Shown here: one piece after another, positions 23,295 through 32,105 of the stretch
How the letters are laid out: each line of letters opens with the position of its first letter
Numbering within the stretch: position 1 is the first letter of the stretch
Origin: Lepidodermella squamata
Lineage: Eukaryota; Gastrotricha
DNA: 64,000 bases
Assembly: GCA_047495785.1 (NCBI GenBank)
Contig: JBLDXI010000031.1
Span: forward strand, 496,001-560,000
Direction of reading: 5' to 3'
The notes under the pieces: model-generated
What the model was told of the DNA's origin: nothing
Seen by the model: the letters and a program-made list of their open reading frames with translations, nothing else
Database searches by the model: none
Position numbers and translations under genes: made by a program

Positions 23295-25679
23295 CTACAG
23301 ATTTGGAGTTATTGGCCATTTAGTCGCCACAACAGGGTAGAAAACAATAGAAAATGTAACTGTTGAGATCAGAAGCTCACAAGATGCCACAGCAACTAGC
23401 TGATCGAACCAATTAGACATGGTGCCAGTAATCAAAACCGCAGCCGCAAGCATTGTTGTAGCATTAAAAACAGCTAATTTCAGCAGATTTATATCAAGCT
23501 CATGACCAGGCGGTTTCTGGCAAGCTCTTGTTTCGTAGAGTCGAATCATTGCTGAGATAAGGAGCAAAACATTCACTCCGGCGAAGCAAGCAGCTCCAAT
23601 CGTCAGATATTCGCCGTAGCAGCGGGTTGAAACGTGCACTACGTACATGTCCAAAACTGGGTCAAAACTAACTGGAGATTTGATAACGATCTGACGAACC
23701 GGATCGACGTAACCCTGCCAAATTGCTGTAACGATAGCTGATAAAGCTAGAAATCCAATGGGAACGCAGACAGTTTTCCAAAGGATGCCTTTTTCTGACT
23801 GGGCTGGCATAACGACTTTTGACGTCTCGCGTTTCACGGGTTTTAATCTCCGAGGCGTCGGAGGGGTTAAACTGGTGAAAGTTGACTTGTTCACAGTCAT
23901 AACAGGTAGTTGTAAAGTTACTTTCCCCCGACTCTCTAAATCCGTAGCAGCGACTATTGAACGAATGAAAAGAGTGCCAATGATCAGAGAAAATCCCAAC
24001 ACTGGCATAGCAACGACCCATGGACATGAGCTTGTAGGGAGCATCTGGAAAAGGACTGCTGAATCAACAAAAAGACATCCCAATCCCAGAAATATGGAGC
24101 TTATAACGACGGTATAAAACATACAAGTCCTATTTTGATTCCTGAGCATCTTCCACGTCATCAAACTAATAAATATGAGTTTTGCTATCATAAGTGCTGT
24201 GGAAAATAACGGTAGGATGACGATAGATGAAGTTCGGATACCGTCATCGATTTCGATAACTTCGGATAGGTCTTTTGGTGGTTTGCCAGACTTCGTCAAC
24301 CATTTTGGTAGTTTCGGAGGCTGGTAGAATGGTTCGATGCCAACATTTGACAAATTAGAGGACGACCCATCAGGATCAACCATAAACACGTTGTACGAAT
24401 GCAGAACCTCACCATCAATCCATTGGGAAATCGACACATTTTCGATATCGACCTCTAGCCGAGGGGAGAACTTGACCCGGCTGATTCGAACTGTCGGAAT
24501 GTCTAATTCAAATGTTGACCGATTCACGATTTCGCGAACAATTTCCGGGGATATTGCGAAATCACTCAGCGTCATGTTATAGGCATTTCTCAAGTAGTAT
24601 TCGGATCGATTCAGAGCCGCAATTGTCACCTCCATAGCGTCATGGCAAACCAAACGAGCGGGGTAGTCGCTGATTAAGTAGGCAGGTTTTCCGGCTACAG
24701 CACTTAGACGAGTTTCGAAATCGGACACGTTATATCCAATACTTCCGACCCCTTTATACAAACCACCCCCTAGGAGTTTTGCCATGCCAATCCAGAAGAC
24801 GTTACGAAGCTGCAACGCTACGATTTCGGTTGGGTTACACTCTTTCGGATACGGAAATACCTTAGGATCAGGATAGAAATAACAGGCAGTCATTACGATG
24901 AAAACGTAATTGGGGTCACGCAATCCCGCTCTAAAGGTTTGACAAAAAAGCCGTAAACAAAGGGTACTTTGGCCACTTGCCATAGCAACGAAAAAAATTC
25001 TCGTATTCGATGCCTTGATCGAATCGATAAAATCGGTCGTTGTAAAATCAAGATCAGCTATATTAGCACCGATTTCAATGCCATTCTGCTGCGCCATTGA
25101 CGCGAATATTTTCGCAAAGCTGTAGTCTTCAAATCGTGTTGTAGTGATGAAACCAACTTTTCGCCATTTGCCGACATCCGTGACGAATTTGAGAACGCTA
25201 GCTAATCGATTTTCGGCAGGTATTTGAGGCCGAATGATTGAGAGAGACCGTTCCCTCGGCGCTAACATTTTGATAGTATCGCAAGCGTAAGTTACTTGCA
25301 CCATGTTGAAAAATTTGACGATTGGCGCTGAATAGAGGCAATTCGCCTGCTGTCCGACGATAACAGGAGCCAACGGGGCGCTTTCGTTTGGATTCAATCT
25401 TTCCATTTCAGCAATTTGAGCGATCTTGGACGGCGGACCGACTGAATTCAGCAGTTCATCTTCGTCCTGAATAATTAATTTGTATCCTGGGATGGTGTCA
25501 GATCGGCGATTCGCTTCATTAACAGCCACTTGATACGAGGCTAGGCATGCAGCCCCTCCTACATTTGGCGTGCTTTTACTGACGAAGGCTAAAATCCTCA
25601 ACGTTTTGGTTTTAGGGATATTGTTTACGTCGGCTGCTGAAAGGCCGAGAATTAGAAAGAAATAGAACGATCCGTGCAT
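23295..25679 (-). CDS. Intronless GABA-B-like class C GPCR, paralogue A (794 aa)
   Basis: A single uninterrupted frame with signal peptide MHGSFYFFLILGLSAADV. Residues about 25-470 form a Venus-flytrap ligand-binding domain (ACLASYQVAVNEANRR, PVIVGQQANC, KFVTDVGKWRKVGFITTTRF). Seven helices span about 481-790. Family hallmarks of GABA-B receptors are present: WQGYVDPVRQ after helix 4, RLYETRACQKP at the end of helix 5, and LKLAVFNATTM in helix 6. The loop between helices 3 and 4 is unusually long (about 573-630). The protein stops right after helix 7 (ATKWPITPNL) with no intracellular tail or coiled coil, unlike classical GABA-B subunits. Close paralogues lie at 32106-34493 and 35177-37549. 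Ligand unknown; I would not call it a GABA receptor. Confidence 0.85.
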   Translation of the reverse strand: MHGSFYFFLILGLSAADVNNIPKTKTLRILAFVSKSTPNVGGAACLASYQVAVNEANRRSDTIPGYKLIIQDEDELLNSVGPPSKIAQIAEMERLNPNESAPLAPVIVGQQANCLYSAPIVKFFNMVQVTYACDTIKMLAPRERSLSIIRPQIPAENRLASVLKFVTDVGKWRKVGFITTTRFEDYSFAKIFASMAQQNGIEIGANIADLDFTTTDFIDSIKASNTRIFFVAMASGQSTLCLRLFCQTFRAGLRDPNYVFIVMTACYFYPDPKVFPYPKECNPTEIVALQLRNVFWIGMAKLLGGGLYKGVGSIGYNVSDFETRLSAVAGKPAYLISDYPARLVCHDAMEVTIAALNRSEYYLRNAYNMTLSDFAISPEIVREIVNRSTFELDIPTVRISRVKFSPRLEVDIENVSISQWIDGEVLHSYNVFMVDPDGSSSNLSNVGIEPFYQPPKLPKWLTKSGKPPKDLSEVIEIDDGIRTSSIVILPLFSTALMIAKLIFISLMTWKMLRNQNRTCMFYTVVISSIFLGLGCLFVDSAVLFQMLPTSSCPWVVAMPVLGFSLIIGTLFIRSIVAATDLESRGKVTLQLPVMTVNKSTFTSLTPPTPRRLKPVKRETSKVVMPAQSEKGILWKTVCVPIGFLALSAIVTAIWQGYVDPVRQIVIKSPVSFDPVLDMYVVHVSTRCYGEYLTIGAACFAGVNVLLLISAMIRLYETRACQKPPGHELDINLLKLAVFNATTMLAAAVLITGTMSNWFDQLVAVASCELLISTVTFSIVFYPVVATKWPITPNL

Positions 25680-26232
25680 ACAAAATTGGTGAGCTCCCTT
25701 GGTTCACTAAATCCTGCAGTTGCTTTATCAAATGCGTCAACGCGATCTCTATTACGACTTTATATCACTCCACGTCATCACTTACTTACTCAATCGCTTC
25801 GAATTTCACAGCTTAAGTCATCTGCAGACTAGCATAATGTACAAAGGTGATATTTCGTTCTCAGATGCTGCTAAGTGTATCCTTCCGGGCAAGATGTGTT
25901 TGAGCAGGTTCTTTGGAGAAAAATTAGTTCAAAGCTGGGTTCGCGGACTCGCATTTTGTCGCGCGTGGGCTGGAAAAAGTGTACCATCATTCATCATTCC
26001 ATCAACGTTGGTGGGAAGTTTTGGGGTGCCAAACCCACTTTTCGTGGGAAATGTGGGGGAAACCAGCGGACGGTACTTTGACCGCGAAGCGAGAAGATTT
26101 GTAGGAAATAATTGCTTTTCACATAGGAAATCAAGCCTAAAATGACACATTTCAGGCTCCAGAGTGGGGAATCCGGCGGCATGATTCTCGGGAATAGTTT
26201 CCTATCGCTAAAACTAAGAGATAATGTTTATC
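25680..26232. other. Upstream region of GPCR paralogue A, partly duplicated
   Basis: The stretch near 25795-25905 (CGCTTCGAATTTCACAG..., TTCTCAGATGCTGCTAAGTG, ATCCTTCCGG) recurs with changes at about 34668-34755 upstream of paralogue B. A shorter match lies near 37760 upstream of paralogue C. The promoter side was therefore copied together with the gene. Confidence 0.55.
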
Positions 26233-26416
26233 AAATAAAAGTGGGAAAGTGGGAAATACAACTTTTGAACGCTGGGGAGTTTTTGAAAACGAATTTTTGA
26301 AAACGCGCAAATTTTCATGCTAGCCTAACTTTTTACGCCGATTCAGAATATCTGATTCGTTTTCAAAAACTCCCCAGCGTTCAAAAGTTGTATTTCCCAC
26401 TTTCCCACTTTTATTT
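26233..26416. repeat. Perfect 62-bp inverted repeat (foldback/MITE-like hairpin)
   Basis: Arm 26233-26294 is the exact reverse complement of 26355-26416 as read by eye, with a 60-bp spacer. The arms begin AAATAAAAGTGGGAAAGTGG. Perfect identity implies a young foldback element or active correction. Confidence 0.8.
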
Positions 26417-26549
26417 GGGAAGAGGGCAGAAGTTTCAAGAGGGGGCGCGTTATTATGGGAAGAGGGAGCGCAATAACAAATTTTGTTTGATAACTGAAAA
26501 AAACGTCGAGTTCTTGTCGAGCAGCGGTTTATTATTGAAAATTATATAT

Positions 26550-26684
26550 AATATACGGAAGACAAGAAGGGTATATGGGTTTATAATCGCCTGAAGGCTT
26601 ATATTTCGGCCTGAGGCGCAGCCGAAGGACGAAATATCAGCCTGAAGGCGATTTTAAACCCATATAACCTGATTGGCTTCCGTA
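26550..26684. repeat. Imperfect 57-bp inverted repeat
   Basis: Arms 26550-26606 and 26628-26684 are reverse complements with about eight mismatches (both begin TATACGGAAG when read outward-in). The short loop holds a nested TTCGGC/GCCGAA palindrome. Just outside, GTTATCCGGGTCGTATCG (from about 26692) pairs with CGATACGATCCGGATAAT near 27645-27662, hinting at a larger foldback structure. Confidence 0.65.
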
Positions 26685-27200
26685 TATGTGTGTTATCCGG
26701 GTCGTATCGTAAAATTTTCAAGGTTAATAGTATTGTATGGTACGCTCTCGCTGAATTTCTATTGCTATAATTTGAAATTAAAAAATCCAACTTAAAAAAA
26801 ATCATGAAATTTGTTGCTTGCTCATTTTATTCTCGCATTCTTCATTTTGCGAGTTTTTGGTTTGTTTTTCACATCGAATTTCCCGCATTTCTCGCATGCT
26901 TAACAAATTGCTGCTACTGAATCACAAAATTGGGCTATCGGACGCATCTGCTATCTGCTCGGTTGGTTTCGGATGGCTGCGACTTTCTAACGACCCTTCG
27001 ACTTGAACGAAAGGCTGCTATTTTCCATGGTGTCAGGAATCGCTCGATTTTCGAACCATGCCGTTCTGTATCTTCTTGCTTTCAATTTCGCAATCGATGC
27101 CCTGTTGCGATTTCTCGGATTCTGGGATCCAAGGCTGCCTGAGCTGTCTTCGATTTCATCGAAAGCTGGCCGATTGTTGCTAGATCCCCCGCGACATCCT

Positions 27201-27328
27201 GGACGAATTCTGCTCATTTGTCGCGAATTTCCGGACGAATTCTGCTCAATTTTCGCGAAATTCTGGACTAGTTCTGCCCGATTTTGCGAATCTCTGGACG
27301 AGTTCTGCCCGATTTTCACGAGCTCATG
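27201..27328. repeat. Minisatellite, about four copies of a 32-bp unit
   Basis: The unit starts GGACGAATTCTGCTC (later copies GGACGAGTTCTGCCCG) and is 31-32 bp long. It produces an open minus-strand frame with repeating QNSS/RAELV-type peptide, which I take as repeat-derived rather than a gene. Confidence 0.65.
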
Positions 27329-27505
27329 GCCAAGTGATGTTCGATGGGGGTGAATGCTGCCCGATTTGACACCGGTCGCGCGCTTTTTCTTCCATAATTC
27401 TGCCAAATTTTCACCCCATTTTGTGATTTTCAATAAAATCGTTTTGAAGTGTTGCTTGAACTTTTTTGGGTGTCTCTTGTGTGTTTGACAAGTGGGGTTT
27501 TTGGT

Positions 27506-27577
27506 GATATTTTCTGGACAAGCGGGCATTTTTTGATATAAAAATATCAAAAAATCCCTGCCTGTTTAGAAAATATC
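27506..27577. repeat. 34-bp inverted repeat with tiny loop
   Basis: Arms 27506-27539 and 27544-27577 (GATATTTTCTGG... / ...AGAAAATATC) pair with a few mismatches around a 4-bp A-rich loop. Confidence 0.65.
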
Positions 27578-28469
27578 AAAACAATCCCTGCTTGGAAGAA
27601 GGTTTTATGAGTTTATAATTCGGCCATTAAGAAGGCATATTTTACGATACGATCCGGATAATATAAATTTAGACAACGTTTGATACTAACTTGCAATTTC
27701 AAGTCACATACATTTTTTATGCGGCTATAACGAATGAATATATTGTGGCGATGTTTGATCATGATTGCGAATCAGCATGTTGATCTTGGCAATAGGAAGT
27801 GACAGTGTGGGAAAATCACCGCGCACAGTCCAAATATTCACGAAATGCAAGTAAATAGACTATTTACCGGTTTAGCAGAAAGTGGGAAATTTTGGAAATT
27901 TTTATGTTCGTTTTGGTGGGAAGAAAAACACTGCGCGAAAAACTTGCCAGCCCTGCGCGTGTCCCTAGTGCCATGGGAGACAAAACCTTAGGGTGTTCAC
28001 GGATTCAACTAGCGACAGAAAAATAAATGGATTTTGTCGCGGGCTCGCCACCAAGAGTTCTGGTTACGAACGAAGCCTTCTCCCCACCAGGATACTAAGC
28101 GTTATATTGGTCATTTACTAGTCATTTTGGCAAATGCAGCACAAAATATTTTCCTATTCCTGGCAGCACATGGATGCAAGATCGCACCTTGATTTAATTT
28201 GTTGCTGGGCCTTGCCGATGACCGATGACGAGAAAATAAAACGATCGAAATTTGAAACCGTTAGTAGCAATATAGTGCTATTCTACCATCAAATTATCTG
28301 ATCAATTCATTCAATTCGTTCGATCTTTGTAAAAAAAAACCACGGCTTGATTAACGGTCTCTTCATTTCATAACATATGGATCAATTTGAGGCAAGATTA
28401 AGAATTTACAAAAAAATGAAGATTTTATTGGAACGTTGACATCATATTACGGAAATCGCCGAGCCATCT
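27578..28469. other. Intergenic; last part is duplicated GPCR 3' flank
   Basis: No gene seen. From about 28265 to 28470 the sequence is homologous to 34966-35175, the 3' flank of GPCR paralogue C (shared CATCAAATTA, TCATTCAATT, TCTCTTCATTTCATAACAT and ATGAAGATTTTATTGGAACG). Confidence 0.5.
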
Positions 28470-29436
28470 AACTCATTCGCCATTTGGTGCTCAAAACAGG
28501 GTAAAAACCAATAGTAAAACAAATGTAACTGTTGAGATCAGAAGCTCGAAAGATGCCGCAGCAGCTAGCTGATCGGACCAATTAGACAAGGTGCCAGTAA
28601 TCAAAACAGCAGCCGCTAGCATTGTTGTTGCATTTAAAACCGTTAGTTTCAGCAGGTTTACGTCAAGCTCATGACCCGGCGGTTTCTGGCAAGCTCTTGT
28701 TTCGTACAGCCTAACCATTGATAATACGAGCACGTGCACGATGTCCAAAACTGGGTCAAAACTAACAGCAGATTTAATAAAGATCTCGCGCATTGGATCA
28801 ATGTAGCCCTGCCAAATTGCTGTGACGATTACTGAGAAAATTATAAAACCAATCGGAAACAAAAGCCTTTTTCTTAGAGGGATGATGTTTTTTGACTTAA
28901 CAACCAGCCCGTTTTGTAGACTCTCCTGTGTCTGTGTTTTGACATTTGAAATCCGAGGCGTCGAAGCAATCGAAGCGCCACTTATTGACTTGTTCACGTA
29001 GTTCTGAGGTCCTTTTAGCTCGGCTCTCCAAATCCGCAGTGCTGGCCAGGGAACGACCGAAAAAAGTGCCGATGATCAAAGAAAACCCCAAAATCGGCAT
29101 TACAACAATCCAGGGACACAAGCTTGTTGAAAGCATTTGGAAAAGGACCGCAAAGTCAAGCAACCGACAACCGAATCCCATTAGAATAGAACAGGTGACG
29201 TCGAAATAGAAGCTGAAGTTTCGGAATTGGTATTTTAACTGTTTCCACATCACTTTTCCCATTAAAATGAGTTTCTCCATCGCTAATGATGCCGAAAGTA
29301 TCGATAGGGCAAGGATTGCTGAAAATTGAATCCCGCCAACAATTTCGATAACTTCAGATAGGTCTTTTGGTGGTTTTCCATTCAGCCATGTCGGTTGTTT
29401 TGGAGGTTGATAGAACGGTTCTATACCAACATTATA
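28470..29436 (-). pseudogene. Truncated GABA-B-like GPCR pseudogene (transmembrane half only)
   Basis: The minus strand encodes the seven-helix part of a receptor closest to paralogue C: ILMGKVMWKQLKYQ, FAVLFQMLSTSLCPWIVVMP, WQGYIDPMRE, RLYETRACQKPPGHELDVNL. It is broken by a roughly 11-bp deletion near 29000 (frameshift between helices 3 and 4), by loss of about 80 bp covering the start of helix 5 near 28727 (against 35438-35515), and by a small insertion near 28511 that shifts the frame in helix 7. Homology stops abruptly at about 29436 next to ATATATAGC repeats, so the ligand-binding domain and signal peptide are missing. Confidence 0.85.
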
Positions 29437-30775
29437 TATAGCGATTATATATAGCTAAATACAGGGTGTTTCATAAAAAACCGAACTCCTATAAAAATGT
29501 ACTGCTGCTATCGATTTTGTGCACTAGCGCATTTTTTTCTCCAAAAATGCACCAAAACCGCACGGTCACCGCAAATTTTTCGCATTTCTCCGAGAGAAAG
29601 CCATGCGGTAGCGGCAACCAAAATAGCGGTGTTTCAGGCTCATTTTCTGTTATAGTGTGAGTTTTACACGGTGAAATCAAAATTCCTCTGGTGAATTTGT
29701 AAATGTTTTCACGATCTACATTTTCATCTACGGTTTATACGAAAATTCGTTAGTGACATTTCGTTAGGAGCTTCTCTGTTACCAACAATTCAATTTTTGT
29801 ATCAAAATCAGCTGACGAACTGCCATTTTTATTGATCTGATGGCCCCTATCAAACACGCCGCGACGAAGTCTGAAATCTGACCGTTCGCACTGGGAAGCA
29901 GACTGAAGCCTGTCCGCCCCGGGGTCTGCCCGGATTACGCTAAATTGAATACCGCAAGAGTGGACAGAGTGGACGCAGACAAGGGCAGTGTCAACCCGAG
30001 TGCGGCGGAGAGAAAAATAAGTAGGTCAGTGTATTTTTGTGCACGTCTAACTCCGCCGGGCTCGGCATGGTACCCGAGCGAAAAGAGCGATGGTCTTACG
30101 CACGGTTGTTGAGGTCCACGCCAGATTTAGGGGTTCCACACTAGGACAGTCCAAGTACGGCGAGAACCCAACGTTTTCGCCGTGCTCGGGCCGACACCTC
30201 GACTGGCACGTGTGCAGTTTTTCCTAAATCATTGTGCACGACATCGCGAGCTTTGCCATCGTAATAAGCTATAACGGTGTCACGAAAATACCGTAATCGG
30301 CCGATCACTCGCGTCTCATCGGCGAATTATTAAGCCGCAAATGCCCAGTGCATGCGAATCCGCACGGAGAGACATACATAAATTGCTCTCTTTGCGCTAT
30401 GGTTTTGGCAGATATCCGTATTCACGATATAAAATGACATTGTCCGCAGGGTTTCTCAATTTTGTGCTTGCAGTTTTTTGTTTGAGCGGAGGGTTTTCTA
30501 CAAGTAGGCCCACCCCAAGGATTATTAGGTGGATTATTTACCACAGGTAACTGACGTATAACCCATTGACCGCTAATAACACGGCGTCCATGCATTACAT
30601 CCACCGTTCTGAATACTGGATATTGAGTCATGGAAGAATGTCACTCGAGCTAAGCTGATTTGTGTCAAATCTACCATAGCCTTTACCAAGCACTGAAGGG
30701 TATGGGCAGTAACGGCATCCTGTTTTTCTCCCCTTCCGGTTTACCGATAGAGTGTATTTAGGCCATGATGCCTCA

Positions 30776-30832
30776 AAGCTTGTAGCCAGTAGCCGCGCCT
30801 TCTTAGAGTGATATCCTGGGTTCGATCCCCCG
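30776..30832 (+). repeat. tRNA-like promoter boxes, possible tRNA-derived SINE head
   Basis: TAGCCAGTAG (box A-like, from 30783) and GGTTCGATCCC (box B, 30819-30829) are spaced about 36 bp apart, shorter than in a real tRNA. The acceptor and T stems do not pair well. This favours a degenerate tRNA or SINE head over a working tRNA gene. Confidence 0.35.
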
Positions 30833-31080
30833 ATTTTTGATCAGCCAGACTGGGTACGTCACTTTATAATACGAGATATGGATGCATTGCCGCAATTGCA
30901 CGTTCAAGTTAGCGATTGTTCGCGTCAAAGTTCCACGTTGACTTTTCCACGCCGCATGCGCTAGCGAGACAAGTAAGATCAGTCGACAGCCAATAAAGAG
31001 TGAAGCGGGTTTGGACGGAGTTTACAAGTTGTTTCAAAAGAGAAATTAGAGAAAATCAATATGCCGCCGTTACCTTCATT

Positions 31081-31325
31081 TATTTCCTATTCGAACATTT
31101 CACCGTCGTTTTACCGGTGATCTACTTTCAGTTTGCCTCAAAAGTCCAAAAAACCTAAGAAACCCCACACTCCCAGGTTAAATGCTACGAGGGAAAAGCA
31201 GGAAACGTTATTTTTCCACCGTGAAACTTATTCAATTTCCTATTGGAATAGTTGCTCAAATTTGCAGAACCTTTCACCGTCGTTTCACCGTTGATCTGCT
31301 CGCAGTTTACCTTAAAACTGCCAGA
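31081..31325. repeat. Local direct repeat, two diverged copies
   Basis: The segments 31081-31150 and 31236-31325 share TTTCCTATT, TTTCACCGTCGTTT, ACCGGTGATCT (ACCGTTGATCT) and CAGTTTGCCT (CAGTTTACCT). They lie just before the broken LGIC copy and may mark the duplication breakpoint. Confidence 0.55.
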
Positions 31326-31344
31326 TATATAGGAAAACGCAAAC

Positions 31345-32005
31345 TTCAACTGTAGAACGAAAACTGTTGACAATGGATTGCTAAACTTCAAACTCAGAAA
31401 ATTACCCATACGACCATCTTTCATGCCATTCTCGATTCAAACAAAAAGAACAGGAAGAACTCTTTACAACTGAAGTTATTCTTCGTGAAATAAGCAGTTA
31501 GAACTGGACTAGATCTGGATGGTTACTCGATTCTGAACACCTGGTTGTCCAAAGCCACGGCGATGGCAGTTTTAGTGTCGAATTCAAACTATTCAGAGGT
31601 TCGGGCCGCATCTCAATGATGATTCCACTCATTTTTCTGCTGGCGACACTGCTTCCTTTCTCATCTTTGGTCGTGCACGCTGAATATCAGGAACGACAAA
31701 TACTATCTGCGATTTTCAGCCTTTTAAGCTGCCAATTGTTTTCCTTTTTCGGCCAAATGTTACCTCGGAATTCTTACTTGTATTCAATGGCTGAAATACA
31801 GTTGGTTACGAGTTTCGTGGTCGCAATCTACTCGGCTGTTTCATATTTCCTGTCTGGGGCGAGGTTTAGTAGAATGGAGTTTCAGCCTTGGCATAACATC
31901 AGGATTACAGGGACCAGACTTATGGACCTAGCACTTTGCGCCGCTTCACTTCTTGCTTTGACCATCACCAATTTTGTGTTACTTCACAAAATAATATCAC
32001 GATGA
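31345..32005 (+). pseudogene. 5'-truncated duplicate of the compact LGIC gene
   Basis: This is a close copy of 22550-23209, the Cys-loop to C-terminus part of the LGIC at 21938-23209. Homology fades upstream of about 31345, so the signal peptide and most of the extracellular domain are absent. The Cys-loop cysteine codon region is altered and an in-frame TAG replaces a serine codon near 31498 (AGCAGTTAGAACTGG against AGCAGTTCGAACTGG). The four-helix part (31616-32005) is still open. It lies convergent to GPCR paralogue B exactly as the intact pair does, so the two genes were duplicated together and this one then decayed. A short membrane-only product from ATG 31616 cannot be excluded. Confidence 0.85.
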
Positions 32006-32105
32006 TGATTTAGAGCTCATTTAATTGTAGCTATTTACAACATATTATCATACGTTTTATTTTTAATTTTTCCTAACATTTACAAAAAAGTAAAACATTA
32101 ATGTA

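Larger units (their letters stand above)
29437..31344. other. Intergenic with repeats and possible structured RNA; no firm gene
   Basis: It begins with ATATATAGCG/ATTATATATAGC and GGGTGTTTCATAAAAAAC, which looks like a transposon terminus. GC-rich hairpins lie at about 30055-30085 and 30155-30185. A signal-peptide-like open frame starts at ATG 30434 (MTLSAGFLNFVLAVFCLSGG) and ends at a good donor (CCACAG/GTAACT, about 30547), but I could not find a convincing second exon. A tRNA-like box B and a locally repeated unit are listed separately. Confidence 0.4.

Noticed and set aside
23295-25679. Horizontal transfer as the reason for intronless GPCR genes
   Set aside because: Proteins are clearly animal class C GPCR-like and similar in base composition to neighbours; retroposition or intron loss is simpler.
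26987-27550. 187-codon minus-strand frame with repeating QNSS/RAELV words
   Set aside because: Generated by the 32-bp minisatellite; flanked by foldback DNA; no domain.
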